Both the position numbers and the translations under genes were made by a program. The notes beneath the pieces were generated by a model. The model did not search any database and was not told the DNA's origin. It worked only from the letters and a program-made list of their open reading frames with translations. From an uncultured Selenomonadaceae bacterium (GTDB taxonomy: Bacteria > Bacillota > Negativicutes > Selenomonadales > Selenomonadaceae), in assembly GCA_902778455.1 (NCBI GenBank), contig CACYXR010000004.1, positions 140,301 through 204,300 of the forward strand: DNA of 64,000 nt, written 5' to 3'. Shown in pieces: positions 36,062 through 45,199 of the stretch (position 1 is its first letter; the number at the start of each line of letters is the position of its first letter).

Positions 36062-36214
36062 TCATTTCCCAAACACGAACATCGCCGCGCCCGTGGCAAG
36101 CGCCATTGTCGCCGCGACAATCATCACCGCCCGTGCCGCGTCAATCATGTCAAAGCGGTTTTTCGGGTCGCGCCAGGCGTCCCGAAGCGACGAAACATAA
36201 TCCGAAAGACTCAT
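36062..36214 (-). CDS. 50-residue membrane protein between proA and nadD
   Basis: A short gene with ATG at 36214 overlapping the proA stop in an ATGA junction, and TGA at 36064-36062. It encodes MSLSDYVSSLRDAWRDP, a short amphipathic/basic stretch (KNRFDMIDAAR), and then a single hydrophobic helix (about residues 29-48) ending in Lys. The tight coupling on both sides argues that it is real. I recognise no family. It may be a small membrane regulator or anchor. Confidence 0.75.
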   Translation of the reverse strand: MSLSDYVSSLRDAWRDPKNRFDMIDAARAVMIVAATMALATGAAMFVFGK

Positions 36215-37470
36215 TTGCGAATCTGCCCCTCGCCGAAAATCAGGTATTTCGTACTGGTCAATTCATTCAGTCCCATAGGGCCCCTGGCGTGAAGCTTCTG
36301 CGTACTGATGCCGATCTCCGCGCCGAAACCGAACTCAAAGCCGTCGGTGAATCGCGTGGATGCGTTCACATAGACCGCCGCCGCGTCCACCTCCCGCTGG
36401 AATCGATGCGCGCGGTTCAAATCGTTCGTGACGATGGTCTCTGAATGGCCGGTATTGAAACAGTTGATATGGGCAATCGCCTCGTCGATATCCTTCACGA
36501 CCTTGACCGAAAGAATCAGGTCGTCGTATTCCGTCGCCCAGTCCTCCTCCGACGCTTCGGCCATGTCCGTCACAACTGCCCGCGCCGCCGCGTCACCGCG
36601 AAGCTCGACGCTCTTTTCACGCATCACCTTCGCCACTTTCGGCAAAAATGCCTTCGCGACGCTTTCATGCACCAACAGTGTTTCCATCGCGTTGCAGACG
36701 GCGGGCCGGGAGGTCTTCGCGTTCAGCGCGATACGGAGCGCCATGTCGAGGTCAGCGCCCGCGTCCACATACGTATGGCAAATCCCCGCGCCAGTCTCGA
36801 TGACTGGAACGGCGCTTTCCGTGACCACGCGCCGAATCAGCCCCGCGCCGCCGCGCGGAATGATCACGTCGAGAAGCCCGGTCAGGTTCATCATCACGCC
36901 CACAGCGTCTCGGCCAGGGCTGTCGATGAATTGCAGCGAATCCTTCGGCACACCCGCTTTTTCGGCAGCATCCGCCAAAATCCCGCTGATAGCACGGTTT
37001 GACTTCAATGCCTCCGATCCGCCGCGCAATAGCACCGCGTTGCCCGATTTCAGGCAAAGAGCGGCGGCGTCCGCCGTCACATTCGGCCGTGCCTCGTAAA
37101 TGATGCCGATGACGCCGATGGGCACCTTCACGCGGCGGATTTCCAGCCCGTTCGGGCGAATCGTCTCCATCTCGCCCTCACCGATAGGATCGGGCAGCAT
37201 GGCCGTTTGGCGAAGCCCGTCCGCCATGCCGTGGATTCGTTTCTCATCCAGCATCAGCCGATCGAGCATCGCGCGGGGCGTTCCCTTCGCCTCCGCTGCT
37301 TTCATATCCTCGCCGTTCGCCGCGAGAATCGCGCCGGCGTTTTTCTCCAGCGCGTCCGCCATCGCGCGAAGCGCCGCATCCTTCACAGCCGAGGAGGTCA
37401 CCGCCAGCCGCCGCGAAGCCTCCTTCGCCGCTTGCGCCTGATCGCGGACGATTTTTTCTATATCATTCAT
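36211..37470 (-). CDS. proA: Gamma-glutamyl phosphate reductase
   Basis: The 419-residue NADPH-dependent enzyme carries out the second step of proline synthesis. The catalytic cysteine lies in RPAVCNAMETLLVH; the GSEALKSNRAI segment and IPRGGAGLIRRV are also typical. GGAGG lies 8 bp before the ATG at 37470. It is downstream of proB, separated by a terminator-like hairpin (37483-37521). Confidence 0.96.
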   Translation of the reverse strand: MNDIEKIVRDQAQAAKEASRRLAVTSSAVKDAALRAMADALEKNAGAILAANGEDMKAAEAKGTPRAMLDRLMLDEKRIHGMADGLRQTAMLPDPIGEGEMETIRPNGLEIRRVKVPIGVIGIIYEARPNVTADAAALCLKSGNAVLLRGGSEALKSNRAISGILADAAEKAGVPKDSLQFIDSPGRDAVGVMMNLTGLLDVIIPRGGAGLIRRVVTESAVPVIETGAGICHTYVDAGADLDMALRIALNAKTSRPAVCNAMETLLVHESVAKAFLPKVAKVMREKSVELRGDAAARAVVTDMAEASEEDWATEYDDLILSVKVVKDIDEAIAHINCFNTGHSETIVTNDLNRAHRFQREVDAAAVYVNASTRFTDGFEFGFGAEIGISTQKLHARGPMGLNELTSTKYLIFGEGQIRK

Positions 37471-37482
37471 GCGTAATTCCTC

Positions 37483-37521
37483 CAAAAAAAGAAAAAAGGA
37501 AAACAGCGTCAACTGTTTTCC
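37483..37521 (-). terminator. Hairpin between proB and proA
   Basis: Stem GGAAAACAG / CTGTTTTCC with a T-rich tail on the minus strand. It could end the rplU-proB transcript or act as an attenuator for proA. Confidence 0.7.
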
Positions 37522-37576
37522 TTATTATTACACACCAAAAGCACTTCGTCAATTTTTCGTGTAATGAATCGCGCAC

Positions 37577-38701
37577 TTATATCATCATCACCAGATTGTC
37601 CCGATGGATGACCTCGTCGTGAGTCGCCTCGGGAAGAATCTTGATGATTTCCTTTGTCTTTTTGCCGGCGATGCGGCGAATCTCATTCGCGCCGTAGTTC
37701 ACCACGCCCCGAGCGATTTCCCTGCCGTCGGGTCCCAATACGCGCACCGTGCTTTTCGGCTGAAAGTCGCCGTCCACGGATTTGATTCCCGCCGCAAGCA
37801 GGCTCGCGCCGCTCCGCATGGCCCGAACACACCCTTCGTCTACCGTCAGGTTTCCTCCGATATGCCGACCGAAGGCAAGCCACGCCTTTCGTGCGCGCAA
37901 ATGCTCGTCCTTCGCGAAAAAGACCGTGCCGACAGGTTTGCCCTCCAGCACTTCGCGCATGACGCCAAACCTGTCGCCCCGCGCAATGGCCATCGTAACC
38001 CCCGCGCTCATGGCGATTTTCGCCGCCGCCAGCTTCGTGACCATGCCGCCGGTTCCGCCCGCTGTCCCCGCGCCGCCCGCGAGCGCCTCGATTTCCGGCG
38101 TGACCTCCCGCACTTCGGAAATCAGTTTCGCATCGGGATGCTCCTGCGGATTTGCCGTATAAAGGCCGTCCACGTCGGAAAGGATGATCAGCGCGTCAGC
38201 GTCCACTAAAGACGCCACCGTCGCTGAAAGCGTATCGTTGTCGCCGATTTTCAGCTCGTCGACGGAAACCGCGTCGTTTTCATTAACGACAGGCACGACG
38301 CCCATAGCAATCATGGCGAGCAGCGCGTTTCGGGAGTTCGTGTACTGGTTGTGGCGCACAGAGTTTTCCTTCGTCAAAAGGACCTGTCCAGCAGTCTGCC
38401 CGTAAGACGCGAACATCGTCTCATAGAGGTGCATCAGTACCCCCTGACCAACGGCGGCCAGCGCCTGCCGCTTGGAAACGTCCTTCGGCCGCGTTTTGAG
38501 ACCCATTCGGTTCATACCCGCCGCAATCGCGCCCGATGTGACCAGCACCATCTCGCGGCCCTCGTCCGCGAGGCCGGCGATTTCCCGCGCGATCTCCTCC
38601 ATGCGGACGAGATTCGCGCCGCCCGTCGGACGGGTAATCGTGCTGGTGCCGACCTTGACGACAACACGTTTCGCCGTTTTCAATCCTTCCCTGACGTCCA
38701 T
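37577..38701 (-). CDS. proB: Glutamate 5-kinase
   Basis: The 374-residue enzyme has an amino-acid kinase domain (KRVVVKVGTSTITRP, VTSGAIAAGM, GTGGMVTKLAAAK) and a C-terminal PUA domain (about 275-370). It catalyses the first, feedback-controlled step of proline synthesis. The ATG at 38701 follows GAGG; the longer frame start is rejected. It sits after yhbY and before the hairpin preceding proA. Confidence 0.95.
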   Translation of the reverse strand: MDVREGLKTAKRVVVKVGTSTITRPTGGANLVRMEEIAREIAGLADEGREMVLVTSGAIAAGMNRMGLKTRPKDVSKRQALAAVGQGVLMHLYETMFASYGQTAGQVLLTKENSVRHNQYTNSRNALLAMIAMGVVPVVNENDAVSVDELKIGDNDTLSATVASLVDADALIILSDVDGLYTANPQEHPDAKLISEVREVTPEIEALAGGAGTAGGTGGMVTKLAAAKIAMSAGVTMAIARGDRFGVMREVLEGKPVGTVFFAKDEHLRARKAWLAFGRHIGGNLTVDEGCVRAMRSGASLLAAGIKSVDGDFQPKSTVRVLGPDGREIARGVVNYGANEIRRIAGKKTKEIIKILPEATHDEVIHRDNLVMMI

Positions 38702-38725
38702 GCCGTTTCGCCTCACTACAAAAAA

Positions 38726-39031
38726 TTACTCGGGGAATTCGATCTTCGGTTTCTTGAAATTGCGTTTGAACAGCAGCCCGTTCCGCCCGATGACCTGCAC
38801 GAGATCGGCGTCCACGCGTTCCGTCAGGCGCTTGATAGCGTCCTTCGGCTCCTCCGGCGAATTCTGAAGCACGCGCACCTTGATCAATTCGCGTTTCGTG
38901 ATCGCGTCCTTCGCCGACTCCACCACCGTCGGCGTCACGCCCTCCTTGCCGATGTTTACCACTGGATCCAGCTCCGTTCCCATCGCGCGAAGAAACTGCT
39001 TCTGCTTGCTCGTCAATGATTTCCGAATCAA
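38726..39031 (-). CDS. yhbY: CRM-domain RNA-binding protein YhbY
   Basis: About 101 residues with the CRM fold: LTSKQKQFLRAMGTELDPVVNIGK and the GxxG loop region VVQVIGRNG. It associates with the 50S precursor. The TTG at 39031 is chosen because GGGAGG lies 6-7 bp upstream; the earlier in-frame TTG at 39046 overlaps that site. It is co-transcribed with obg and proB. Confidence 0.9.
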   Translation of the reverse strand: MIRKSLTSKQKQFLRAMGTELDPVVNIGKEGVTPTVVESAKDAITKRELIKVRVLQNSPEEPKDAIKRLTERVDADLVQVIGRNGLLFKRNFKKPKIEFPE

Positions 39032-39052
39032 AATATGTCCTCCCAAACCAAA

Positions 39053-40336
39053 TCACGCGTGATATTCAAACTCCATCGCGCCGATGCGCACGGTGTCGCC
39101 TTCCTGGATGCCGCGCTTCAGGAGCTTCGCGTCGAGCCCCTTCATACGCCAAATATATTGAAATCTCCGGATTGCCTCGTCGTTGCCGAAATTCGTCATG
39201 GCGACGAGCTTCTCCAGCGCCTTGCCGCTGACGACAAAGGCCCCGTCGTCCGCCCGCTTGATCTCGACGCGCTCCGGGTCTTCCTCCTGCGACGCGTCAT
39301 AGACCTTCACGCCGTCCTCATGCTCCGGCTCCTCGACGTATGCGTCCAATGCCTCCGCCGTGTGTTCCACCAGCGTGCGCAGTCCCTCCTGCGTCGCCGC
39401 CGACACCGCCAGCATCAGAATCTTTTCTTCCGCCGCCAGCTTTTCAAGCCGCGGTAGGTTTTCCTCCGCCCCCGGCAGGTCGATCTTGTTCGCAACGAGA
39501 ATCTGCGGACGACGCGCCAGCTTTTCGCTGTACCGTTTCAGTTCGTGGTTGATGCGATGATAATCCTCGACGGGATCGCGCCCCTCAATGCCTGACGCGT
39601 CGACGACATGCAGGATGACTTTCGTGCGCTCGATATGGCGAAGAAATTCATGGCCGAGCCCGGCGCCGTCCGCTGCGCCCTCGATCAGGCCCGGAATATC
39701 CGCCATCACAAAGCTCTTTTCCTCGTCCACGCCCACGACGCCCAGTACCGGCGTAATCGTCGTAAAATGGTACTCGGCGATCTCAGGCCGCGCCGACGAG
39801 ACGCAGGAAATGATGCTGGACTTTCCGACGCTTGGGTAGCCGACGAGACCGACGTCCGCGAGAAGCTTCATTTCCAACAGAAGCTCCTTCTGCTCCCCCG
39901 GCTCGCCCAGCTCTGCGAACGTAGGCGCCTTGTTGCGGCTCGACGCGAATTTCGCGTTGCCGCGCCCGCCGCGTCCGCCCCGGGCGATAATCTCGCGCTG
40001 GCCGACCTCGGTCATGTCCGCCAGCACCTCGCCCGTTTTCACGTCCTTGACGATGGTTCCCGGAGGTACCTTGACAATGCAGGGCGGCGCGCAGGCGCCG
40101 AACTGGTTCTTGATGTCGCCGTTCTCGCCGTTCTGCCCGAGGAATTTCCGATGATAGCGGAACTCCAGCAGCGTATTCATATTGTTGTCCACGACGAAAA
40201 CGATATCCGCGCCGCGCCCGCCGTCGCCTCCCGACGGGCCGCCCTTCGGCACGAATTTTTCGCGGCGGAAAGCCGACTTGCCGTTGCCGCCGTCCCCGCC
40301 TTTTACAATGATTGTCGTGCGGTCTATAAATTGCAT
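39053..40336 (-). CDS. obg: GTPase ObgE/CgtA
   Basis: The 427-residue GTPase acts in ribosome assembly and stress control. It has the glycine-rich Obg fold (PKGGPSGGDGGRGADIVF), the GTPase domain (GYPSVGKSS, DIPGLIEGA, NKIDLPGA) and a C-terminal OCT domain (from about 350). It follows the rplU-prp-rpmA genes after a terminator-like hairpin. Confidence 0.97.
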   Translation of the reverse strand: MQFIDRTTIIVKGGDGGNGKSAFRREKFVPKGGPSGGDGGRGADIVFVVDNNMNTLLEFRYHRKFLGQNGENGDIKNQFGACAPPCIVKVPPGTIVKDVKTGEVLADMTEVGQREIIARGGRGGRGNAKFASSRNKAPTFAELGEPGEQKELLLEMKLLADVGLVGYPSVGKSSIISCVSSARPEIAEYHFTTITPVLGVVGVDEEKSFVMADIPGLIEGAADGAGLGHEFLRHIERTKVILHVVDASGIEGRDPVEDYHRINHELKRYSEKLARRPQILVANKIDLPGAEENLPRLEKLAAEEKILMLAVSAATQEGLRTLVEHTAEALDAYVEEPEHEDGVKVYDASQEEDPERVEIKRADDGAFVVSGKALEKLVAMTNFGNDEAIRRFQYIWRMKGLDAKLLKRGIQEGDTVRIGAMEFEYHA

Positions 40337-40352
40337 AGAGAAAACCTTTCTG

Positions 40353-40384
40353 AAAAAAATACCTGCGCCGCAAAGCGCAGGTAT
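40353..40384 (-). terminator. Terminator after rpmA
   Basis: Perfect stem ATACCTGCGC / GCGCAGGTAT followed on the minus strand by TTTTTTT. Some read-through to obg is likely. Confidence 0.8.
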
Positions 40385-40410
40385 CTTAAAACTGTTCCAA
40401 GCGGACGGAA

Positions 40411-40710
40411 TCAGACCGCCGCAGTCTCCTCCACCGGGTACACGCTGACCTGGCGGTTGTAACGCCCCTTGCGCTCGAAGGCGACCTTTCCGGCGACCTT
40501 CGCGAACAGCGTATCATCCTTGCCGCGACCGACGTTCGTTCCCGGATGGAAATGCGTACCGCGCTGGCGCACGAGAACGCGGCCCGCAGTCACCAGCGTG
40601 CCCGCCTGCTCCTTGACGCCAAGACGCTTCGCATGGCTGTCGCGCCCGTTGCGCGTGCTCGAAACGCCTTTCTTATGCGCGAAAAGCTGCAAATCAAACG
40701 TAAAATTCAA
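40411..40710 (-). CDS. rpmA: 50S ribosomal protein L27 with cleavable N-terminus
   Basis: About 99 residues. The N-terminus [11 protein letters not shown] is the Firmicutes-type extension removed by Prp before Ala11, exposing the residues that reach the peptidyl-transferase centre. The TTG at 40710 is chosen, with GGGAGG 8 bp upstream; a GTG at 40719 would overlap the ribosome site. The protease gene prp lies immediately upstream, as usual. Confidence 0.95.
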   Translation of the reverse strand: MNFTFDLQLFAHKKGVSSTRNGRDSHAKRLGVKEQAGTLVTAGRVLVRQRGTHFHPGTNVGRGKDDTLFAKVAGKVAFERKGRYNRQVSVYPVEETAAV

Positions 40711-40715
40711 AACCT

Positions 40716-41048
40716 TCACCTCCCGGATTCTTTCGTAATCCGCACCCGGACGGCGTCGGGGTACGCTCTTTCTATCTCCGCAATCCCCAGACGCATCGTC
40801 CTCAATATGGCTTCCGATAATTCATCAGGCGCTTCCCTGAGCTTCAGCCGAAGGTCCCCGCTCGGATCGATATGAAAATCTATATCCCGATGCAAATGCC
40901 TTCCCAAGCCCAAAAGAGCGGTCTGCGCCAAAGCGGAAACGCCCGCGCAGACAATATCCCGGCCCTTCGGCGCCGTGCCGCTGTGCCCGTGCACAGAAAA
41001 GGCGGATATCCTGCCGTCTCTTTCTTCTTTGATTTCGACCTCGATCAT
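40716..41048 (-). CDS. prp: Ribosomal-processing cysteine protease Prp
   Basis: This 110-residue protease removes the L27 N-terminal extension. The catalytic dyad is His in [13 protein letters not shown] and Cys in [10 protein letters not shown]. It is encoded between rplU and rpmA, the conserved order in lineages with the L27 extension. Confidence 0.94.
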   Translation of the reverse strand: MIEVEIKEERDGRISAFSVHGHSGTAPKGRDIVCAGVSALAQTALLGLGRHLHRDIDFHIDPSGDLRLKLREAPDELSEAILRTMRLGIAEIERAYPDAVRVRITKESGR

Positions 41049-41054
41049 AGAGGC

Positions 41055-41366
41055 TTACGCCTCGATTTTCTCGATGGCGACCTTCGTAAACGGCTGACGA
41101 TGGCCCTGACGGCGACGGTAGTTGGATTTGGCCTTATACTTGAAGACGAGGATCTTCTTCTCTTTGCCCTGCTCCAGAACCTTGCCCGTGACCTTCGCGC
41201 CCGAAACAAGCGGCTTGCCGACCGTGACGCTGCCGTCGTTCACAACCGTAAGCACCTGATCAAACGTGACGGCATCGTCCACAGCAGCCTCGAGCTTCTC
41301 GACATAAATCGTGTCGCCCTCGGCAACCTTGTACTGCTTGCCGCCGGTCTTGATAATCGCGTACAT
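41055..41366 (-). CDS. rplU: 50S ribosomal protein L21
   Basis: The 103-residue ribosomal protein starts [14 protein letters not shown] and ends in the [17 protein letters not shown] signature ([10 protein letters not shown]). It leads the rplU-prp-rpmA group. GGGAGG lies well upstream of the ATG, after a leader of about 175 nt. Confidence 0.97.
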   Translation of the reverse strand: MYAIIKTGGKQYKVAEGDTIYVEKLEAAVDDAVTFDQVLTVVNDGSVTVGKPLVSGAKVTGKVLEQGKEKKILVFKYKAKSNYRRRQGHRQPFTKVAIEKIEA

Positions 41367-41691
41367 TCTTCTCTTACACCTCCCATATGGTTACTCGCCG
41401 ACTACGGTAGCACCCTCGCTTGCCCAAATTTCCATATGCGTCGAACGCCTTCCGCCTGGCCTATGAAAATTTGTTCGGCGCGAGTTCGCGTTTCAAAAAA
41501 CCTCGCCGCGCGGTTGGGGAAAACGCGCTTACGCGCATTTGACCGTCGATATGATACCACAAGGAAGAGGGGTTGTCAAACGAAGAAAACGATTCCACAA
41601 AAGAAAATTTTTCCCGCCCCTGTTATGCGTCCCAATTTTATTGTATAATTTGTTTGCAAAGAAAACTTGGTAATTGAAGGAGAAATCAACC
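41367..41691. other. Gap between rplU and the toxin-antitoxin pair
   Basis: 325 bp without a gene. It holds the rplU promoter and a structured leader (two GC-rich inverted segments around 41470-41540) on the minus strand. On the plus strand there is a TATAAT box (41644-41649) for the antitoxin gene. The leader could contain an L21-type autoregulatory structure, not confirmed. Confidence 0.6.
41551..41579 (-). promoter_or_regulatory. Promoter of rplU
   Basis: Minus strand TTGACA, 17 bp, TATCAT; the transcript would start near 41544. Confidence 0.75.
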
Positions 41692-42048
41692 ATGAATCCG
41701 ACGGCAACTCTCGGCAGGAAGATCGTAAGCATCTCGTCAAAACGGCAAATCACGATTCCGCAAAAGTTTTTTCACGCGCTTCATTTCGACACAGAGGCCG
41801 AATGCCTTCTGCGAAACGGCGAACTTGTGCTGCGGCCGTCACGCCCCGCCGCATCGGAAGACTTCTCCGAAGAAATCCTCGCGGAACTGGTCGCTGAAGG
41901 ATTGTCCGGCAAGGAACTCCTGGCGGCGTTTCGCGCACGACGGTCAAAAATCCATTCCGCAATCCAAGCCATGCGTGCCGACGCAGCGAAAGCCGCAAAA
42001 GGCGAAAGCGAGTTTTTCACGGCAGACGAAATATTCGGGGAGGACTGA
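41692..42048 (+). CDS. AbrB/SpoVT-family antitoxin
   Basis: 119-residue protein: an N-terminal swapped-hairpin DNA-binding domain (SSKRQITIPQKFFHALHF), and an acidic C-terminal region (ADAAKAAKGESEFFTADEIFGED) of the kind that wraps a toxin. The ATG follows AAGGAG with 9 bp. The toxin gene begins 3 bp after its stop codon. It would bind its own promoter together with the toxin. Confidence 0.82.
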   Translation: MNPTATLGRKIVSISSKRQITIPQKFFHALHFDTEAECLLRNGELVLRPSRPAASEDFSEEILAELVAEGLSGKELLAAFRARRSKIHSAIQAMRADAAKAAKGESEFFTADEIFGED

Positions 42049-42051
42049 GCC

Positions 42052-42348
42052 GTGATTGACGTGCGTTTTCTCCCTCCCGCCGCAAAATATTTGAAAAAGC
42101 TGAAAGATAAAAACCTCAAGCAAAGATACAAGAATGCAATCGAAAAAATCCGGGAGAATCCGAAAATCGGCGAACAGAAAACCGGTGACCTCACCGGAAT
42201 CTTCGGCTACGATATTTTCTATAACCGTACAAACTACGAACTGGCGTACACCATCGAAATCGGCAACGACGGAAAGACAGTCGTCGTCATCATGGCGGGC
42301 ACGCGGGAAAATTTCTATGAACAATTGAAACGGTATATCAAATCGTGA
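42052..42348 (+). CDS. RelE/ParE-family toxin
   Basis: A 98-residue toxin fold protein starting with GTG after GGGGAGG. The C-terminal GTRENFYEQLKRYI matches the RelE/YoeB pattern (G-H/T-ENFY-LKRY). RelE toxins cleave mRNA in the ribosome; ParE types act on gyrase, and I cannot exclude the latter. Adjacent to the AbrB-type antitoxin in an antitoxin-first operon. Confidence 0.82.
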   Translation: MIDVRFLPPAAKYLKKLKDKNLKQRYKNAIEKIRENPKIGEQKTGDLTGIFGYDIFYNRTNYELAYTIEIGNDGKTVVVIMAGTRENFYEQLKRYIKS

Positions 42349-42370
42349 AGCGAATAAAGATAACGTCATC

Positions 42371-42418
42371 AAAAAAACACCTCCGTTTCTGCAAACGCAG
42401 AGAACAGAGGTGTTTTTT
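42371..42418. terminator. Bidirectional terminator between the toxin and sbcC
   Basis: Stem AACACCTC / GAGGTGTT with flanking A- and T-runs; serves the convergent toxin and sbcC genes. Confidence 0.85.
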
Positions 42419-42433
42419 CATCCATTTTTTCAA

Positions 42434-45199
42434 TCACGCCTCGATTTTGACGCTGCTTCCCTGTTCTCTCGCTTTCGTCACGACAATCTTCCTGTCGATC
42501 CGTTCCTTCAGCGCTTCGACATGGGAAATGACACCGACGAGGCGGCGGCCTTCCGTCAGGTCCGCCAGCGCGCGCATGGCCTGCTCCAGCGATTCGTCGT
42601 CGAGGGAGCCGAAGCCCTCGTCCACGAACATCGTGTCCAGCTCCACGCCGCCCGCCGAGGACTGGATCTCGTCGGCGAGGCCGAGGGCGAGGGAAAGGGA
42701 CGCCTTGAAGGACTCGCCGCCGGACAGCGTTTCGACGCCCCGGATCGAGCCGTTGTAATGGTCGACTACATCAAGCTCGAGGCCGCTCTGCCCTTTATTG
42801 CTCGCAGCCGCAGCGCGCCGCTTGAGCTCGTATTGGCCGCCGGACATCACCAGTAAGCGCACGTTCGCCCGCGAGACGATGCGCTCGAAATAGCGCATCT
42901 GTACATAAGTTTCCAGCATGACCTTTTCCTTGCCGCTGATCTGTCCCGTCAACGTCTCGGCCAAAGCCTTCAGCCAGGTATAACGCTTCTCCGCCTCCGC
43001 CAGCCGCGCCGCTTCTTCTTGCAATCCGGCCAGCGTCCCCCGGTTCTTTTCGAGCCGCGCGTGAAGCGTTTTCTGCCGCTCCTGGAACCCGCGCCGCTCG
43101 GCGGCCTTCGCCGCGTTTTCCTCCCGCAGTTTTCCGAGGTCCTCCTGCGGCGCTTCGGCGAGGCTTTTTTTCAACGATTCGATGAGCCCGGCCAGCTCCT
43201 GCAGCGTCTTTTCCACCGCACGAAGGGCATCTTCCGCGCGTTTCTTTTCGTCCTGCCGTTTCTCGTACTCTTTGCGGAGGCTCGCCCTGCGCGCCTCCGC
43301 TTCTTTTTGGGTCGGGAAGCGCAGCTTCGCGGAAATCTCCTTTGCCGCCTGTTCCGCCGCCGCCCGGGCCGTCTCCGCCGCCGCCCGCTTCGCGCCCGCG
43401 TCCGCGAGCCGTGTATCGGCGTCCGCGCTTGCCTTCTCGTCCTGCGGAATGCTCGTTTCCAGCGCCGCCTTCCGCTTCGCCTCCCGTTCCTTTTCCCGCA
43501 GCTTTTTGTCAACGGCGGCGATTTCCTCATCCAGTTCGACCAGCGCCTTCGGCAGCCGATCCCGTGCCTCGCTGGTCGTATAGTCGCCAAGACGGGCTTT
43601 GATTGACTGCAGAAGAGATTCCTTGCGCTCGCCGAATTCTTTCTTCCCCTGCTCAAAACGACCGCGAAGCTCCATCGCCGCCGTCTGCGCCGCGCTCCAG
43701 GCTTCCTGCAATGCGCGCAGGCTCGCCTCGTCGATTGCGTCTTCTGAAAGCTCCGCCGGGCAGGGATGCTCTGTCGAACCGCAGACCGGGCATGGTTTGC
43801 CCGGCGTCAAATTTTTCGCGATATGTCCCGCCTGCGCCGCGAGGAAGGCTTCGTCCGCCGCGTTATAGGCCGCCTCCTTTTTCCGCCAGTCTTCCGTTCG
43901 GGCAATCAGTTCCTTATGTGCGCCATCCACTTCGCGGTACAGTTTCTCATATTTCTTCATTTCCTCCGCCAGCGCGCCGATTTCTTCGCGGCGGCGCGTT
44001 TTTTCCCGCTGCTCGGCGGCGAGCTTTTCCCGCTCTTCCCCGGCGTGCGCCAGCGCCGCCAGTTCTTCTTTCGCCGCTTTCAGGCGCCTCTGTACGGCTT
44101 CCTTCGCCTTTTTCGCCTCGGCTTCTTCCAAAGCGGCCTTTTTCGCTTCCTCCTCGAAGCGCGAAAGCTCCTTCCGCTTCGCTTCCGCCGCCGCGTAATC
44201 GGGCAGTTCTTTCTCGATCTGCGCCTCCTCCCGCATGAGGGCTTCCGCGTCCGCCGCCCGCTGCGCCGCTTTTTCCGCCGTTTCTTTCGCCGCTGTCAGT
44301 TCGGGCTTTTTCCGCGCTTCCTCCGCCGTGGCCGCACGAAGCTCCTCCCGCGCCTTTTCCAGCTCGCCCGCGCGTCCGATCCGCGTATTGAGCCCGTTGA
44401 TTTCTTCGTCGATCCGATCCAGCGTCACCTTCTCCTCCGCCATTGCGCGCTGATCGTCCGCGATCAGCGCTTCCAGCAGCGTCTTCACGTCCTCCGGCAA
44501 AAGCTCGCCCGCCTTCGCCTTTTCCACTTCCTCCGCCCGCGGATGATCCTCCACACAATCAACGGCAGCCATCAGGTCGTCCACCTTGTCCCGGACGCGC
44601 TCGCACAATCGCGCCGCTTCGTTGGCGTCGCCGTTCACCGCCGCCGCCAGCCGCTCGAACCGCTCCGTATGGAAAATGCCGCGGAATATCGCCTGACGTT
44701 CCTTCGTATCCGCCAAGAGCAGGCGCAGGAATTTCCCCTGGGCGATCATGGCGATCTGCATGAACTGCGCCGCGTCCAATCCCAAAATCTCCCCGATGCG
44801 CGCCGTGACCTCCTGCTTTTTCGTCACAACGCTGCCGTCCGGCAGGCAAAGCTCCGCTCCCGCGGTCGATTTCGTCATGCCCTCCCCGCGCTGCTTGGCC
44901 CGCATATATTCGGGATTCCGCTTCACGACGTATTCCTTGCCCCGGAGCAGGAACCGAAGCTCCACCTCGGTGGGCGTTGACGGCGCTGCGTATTTCGAGC
45001 GGAGCATGGAAGCCGTGCGCATGCCGCCACTGGTCTCGCCGTACAGCGCGAACACGATCGCGTCGAAAATCGTCGTCTTGCCCGCGCCGGTATCGCCGGT
45101 AATCAGATAAAGCCCCCGTGCCCCCAGCCGCGTGAAATCAATCGTCTCGCTTCCGGCGTAAGGGCCGAAGCCCGTCATCTTCAACGTCAACGGTCTCAT
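42434..45199 (-). CDS. sbcC: Exonuclease subunit SbcC
   Basis: The 921-residue ATPase has a Walker A motif GDTGAGKTTIFDAI near the N-terminus, two long coiled coils meeting at a zinc hook CPVCGSTEHPC, and a C-terminal LDTMFVDEGFGSLDD Walker B. With SbcD it forms the double-strand break and hairpin nuclease. The ATG at 45199 overlaps the sbcD stop codon as ATGA. Confidence 0.95.
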   Translation of the reverse strand: MRPLTLKMTGFGPYAGSETIDFTRLGARGLYLITGDTGAGKTTIFDAIVFALYGETSGGMRTASMLRSKYAAPSTPTEVELRFLLRGKEYVVKRNPEYMRAKQRGEGMTKSTAGAELCLPDGSVVTKKQEVTARIGEILGLDAAQFMQIAMIAQGKFLRLLLADTKERQAIFRGIFHTERFERLAAAVNGDANEAARLCERVRDKVDDLMAAVDCVEDHPRAEEVEKAKAGELLPEDVKTLLEALIADDQRAMAEEKVTLDRIDEEINGLNTRIGRAGELEKAREELRAATAEEARKKPELTAAKETAEKAAQRAADAEALMREEAQIEKELPDYAAAEAKRKELSRFEEEAKKAALEEAEAKKAKEAVQRRLKAAKEELAALAHAGEEREKLAAEQREKTRRREEIGALAEEMKKYEKLYREVDGAHKELIARTEDWRKKEAAYNAADEAFLAAQAGHIAKNLTPGKPCPVCGSTEHPCPAELSEDAIDEASLRALQEAWSAAQTAAMELRGRFEQGKKEFGERKESLLQSIKARLGDYTTSEARDRLPKALVELDEEIAAVDKKLREKEREAKRKAALETSIPQDEKASADADTRLADAGAKRAAAETARAAAEQAAKEISAKLRFPTQKEAEARRASLRKEYEKRQDEKKRAEDALRAVEKTLQELAGLIESLKKSLAEAPQEDLGKLREENAAKAAERRGFQERQKTLHARLEKNRGTLAGLQEEAARLAEAEKRYTWLKALAETLTGQISGKEKVMLETYVQMRYFERIVSRANVRLLVMSGGQYELKRRAAAASNKGQSGLELDVVDHYNGSIRGVETLSGGESFKASLSLALGLADEIQSSAGGVELDTMFVDEGFGSLDDESLEQAMRALADLTEGRRLVGVISHVEALKERIDRKIVVTKAREQGSSVKIEA

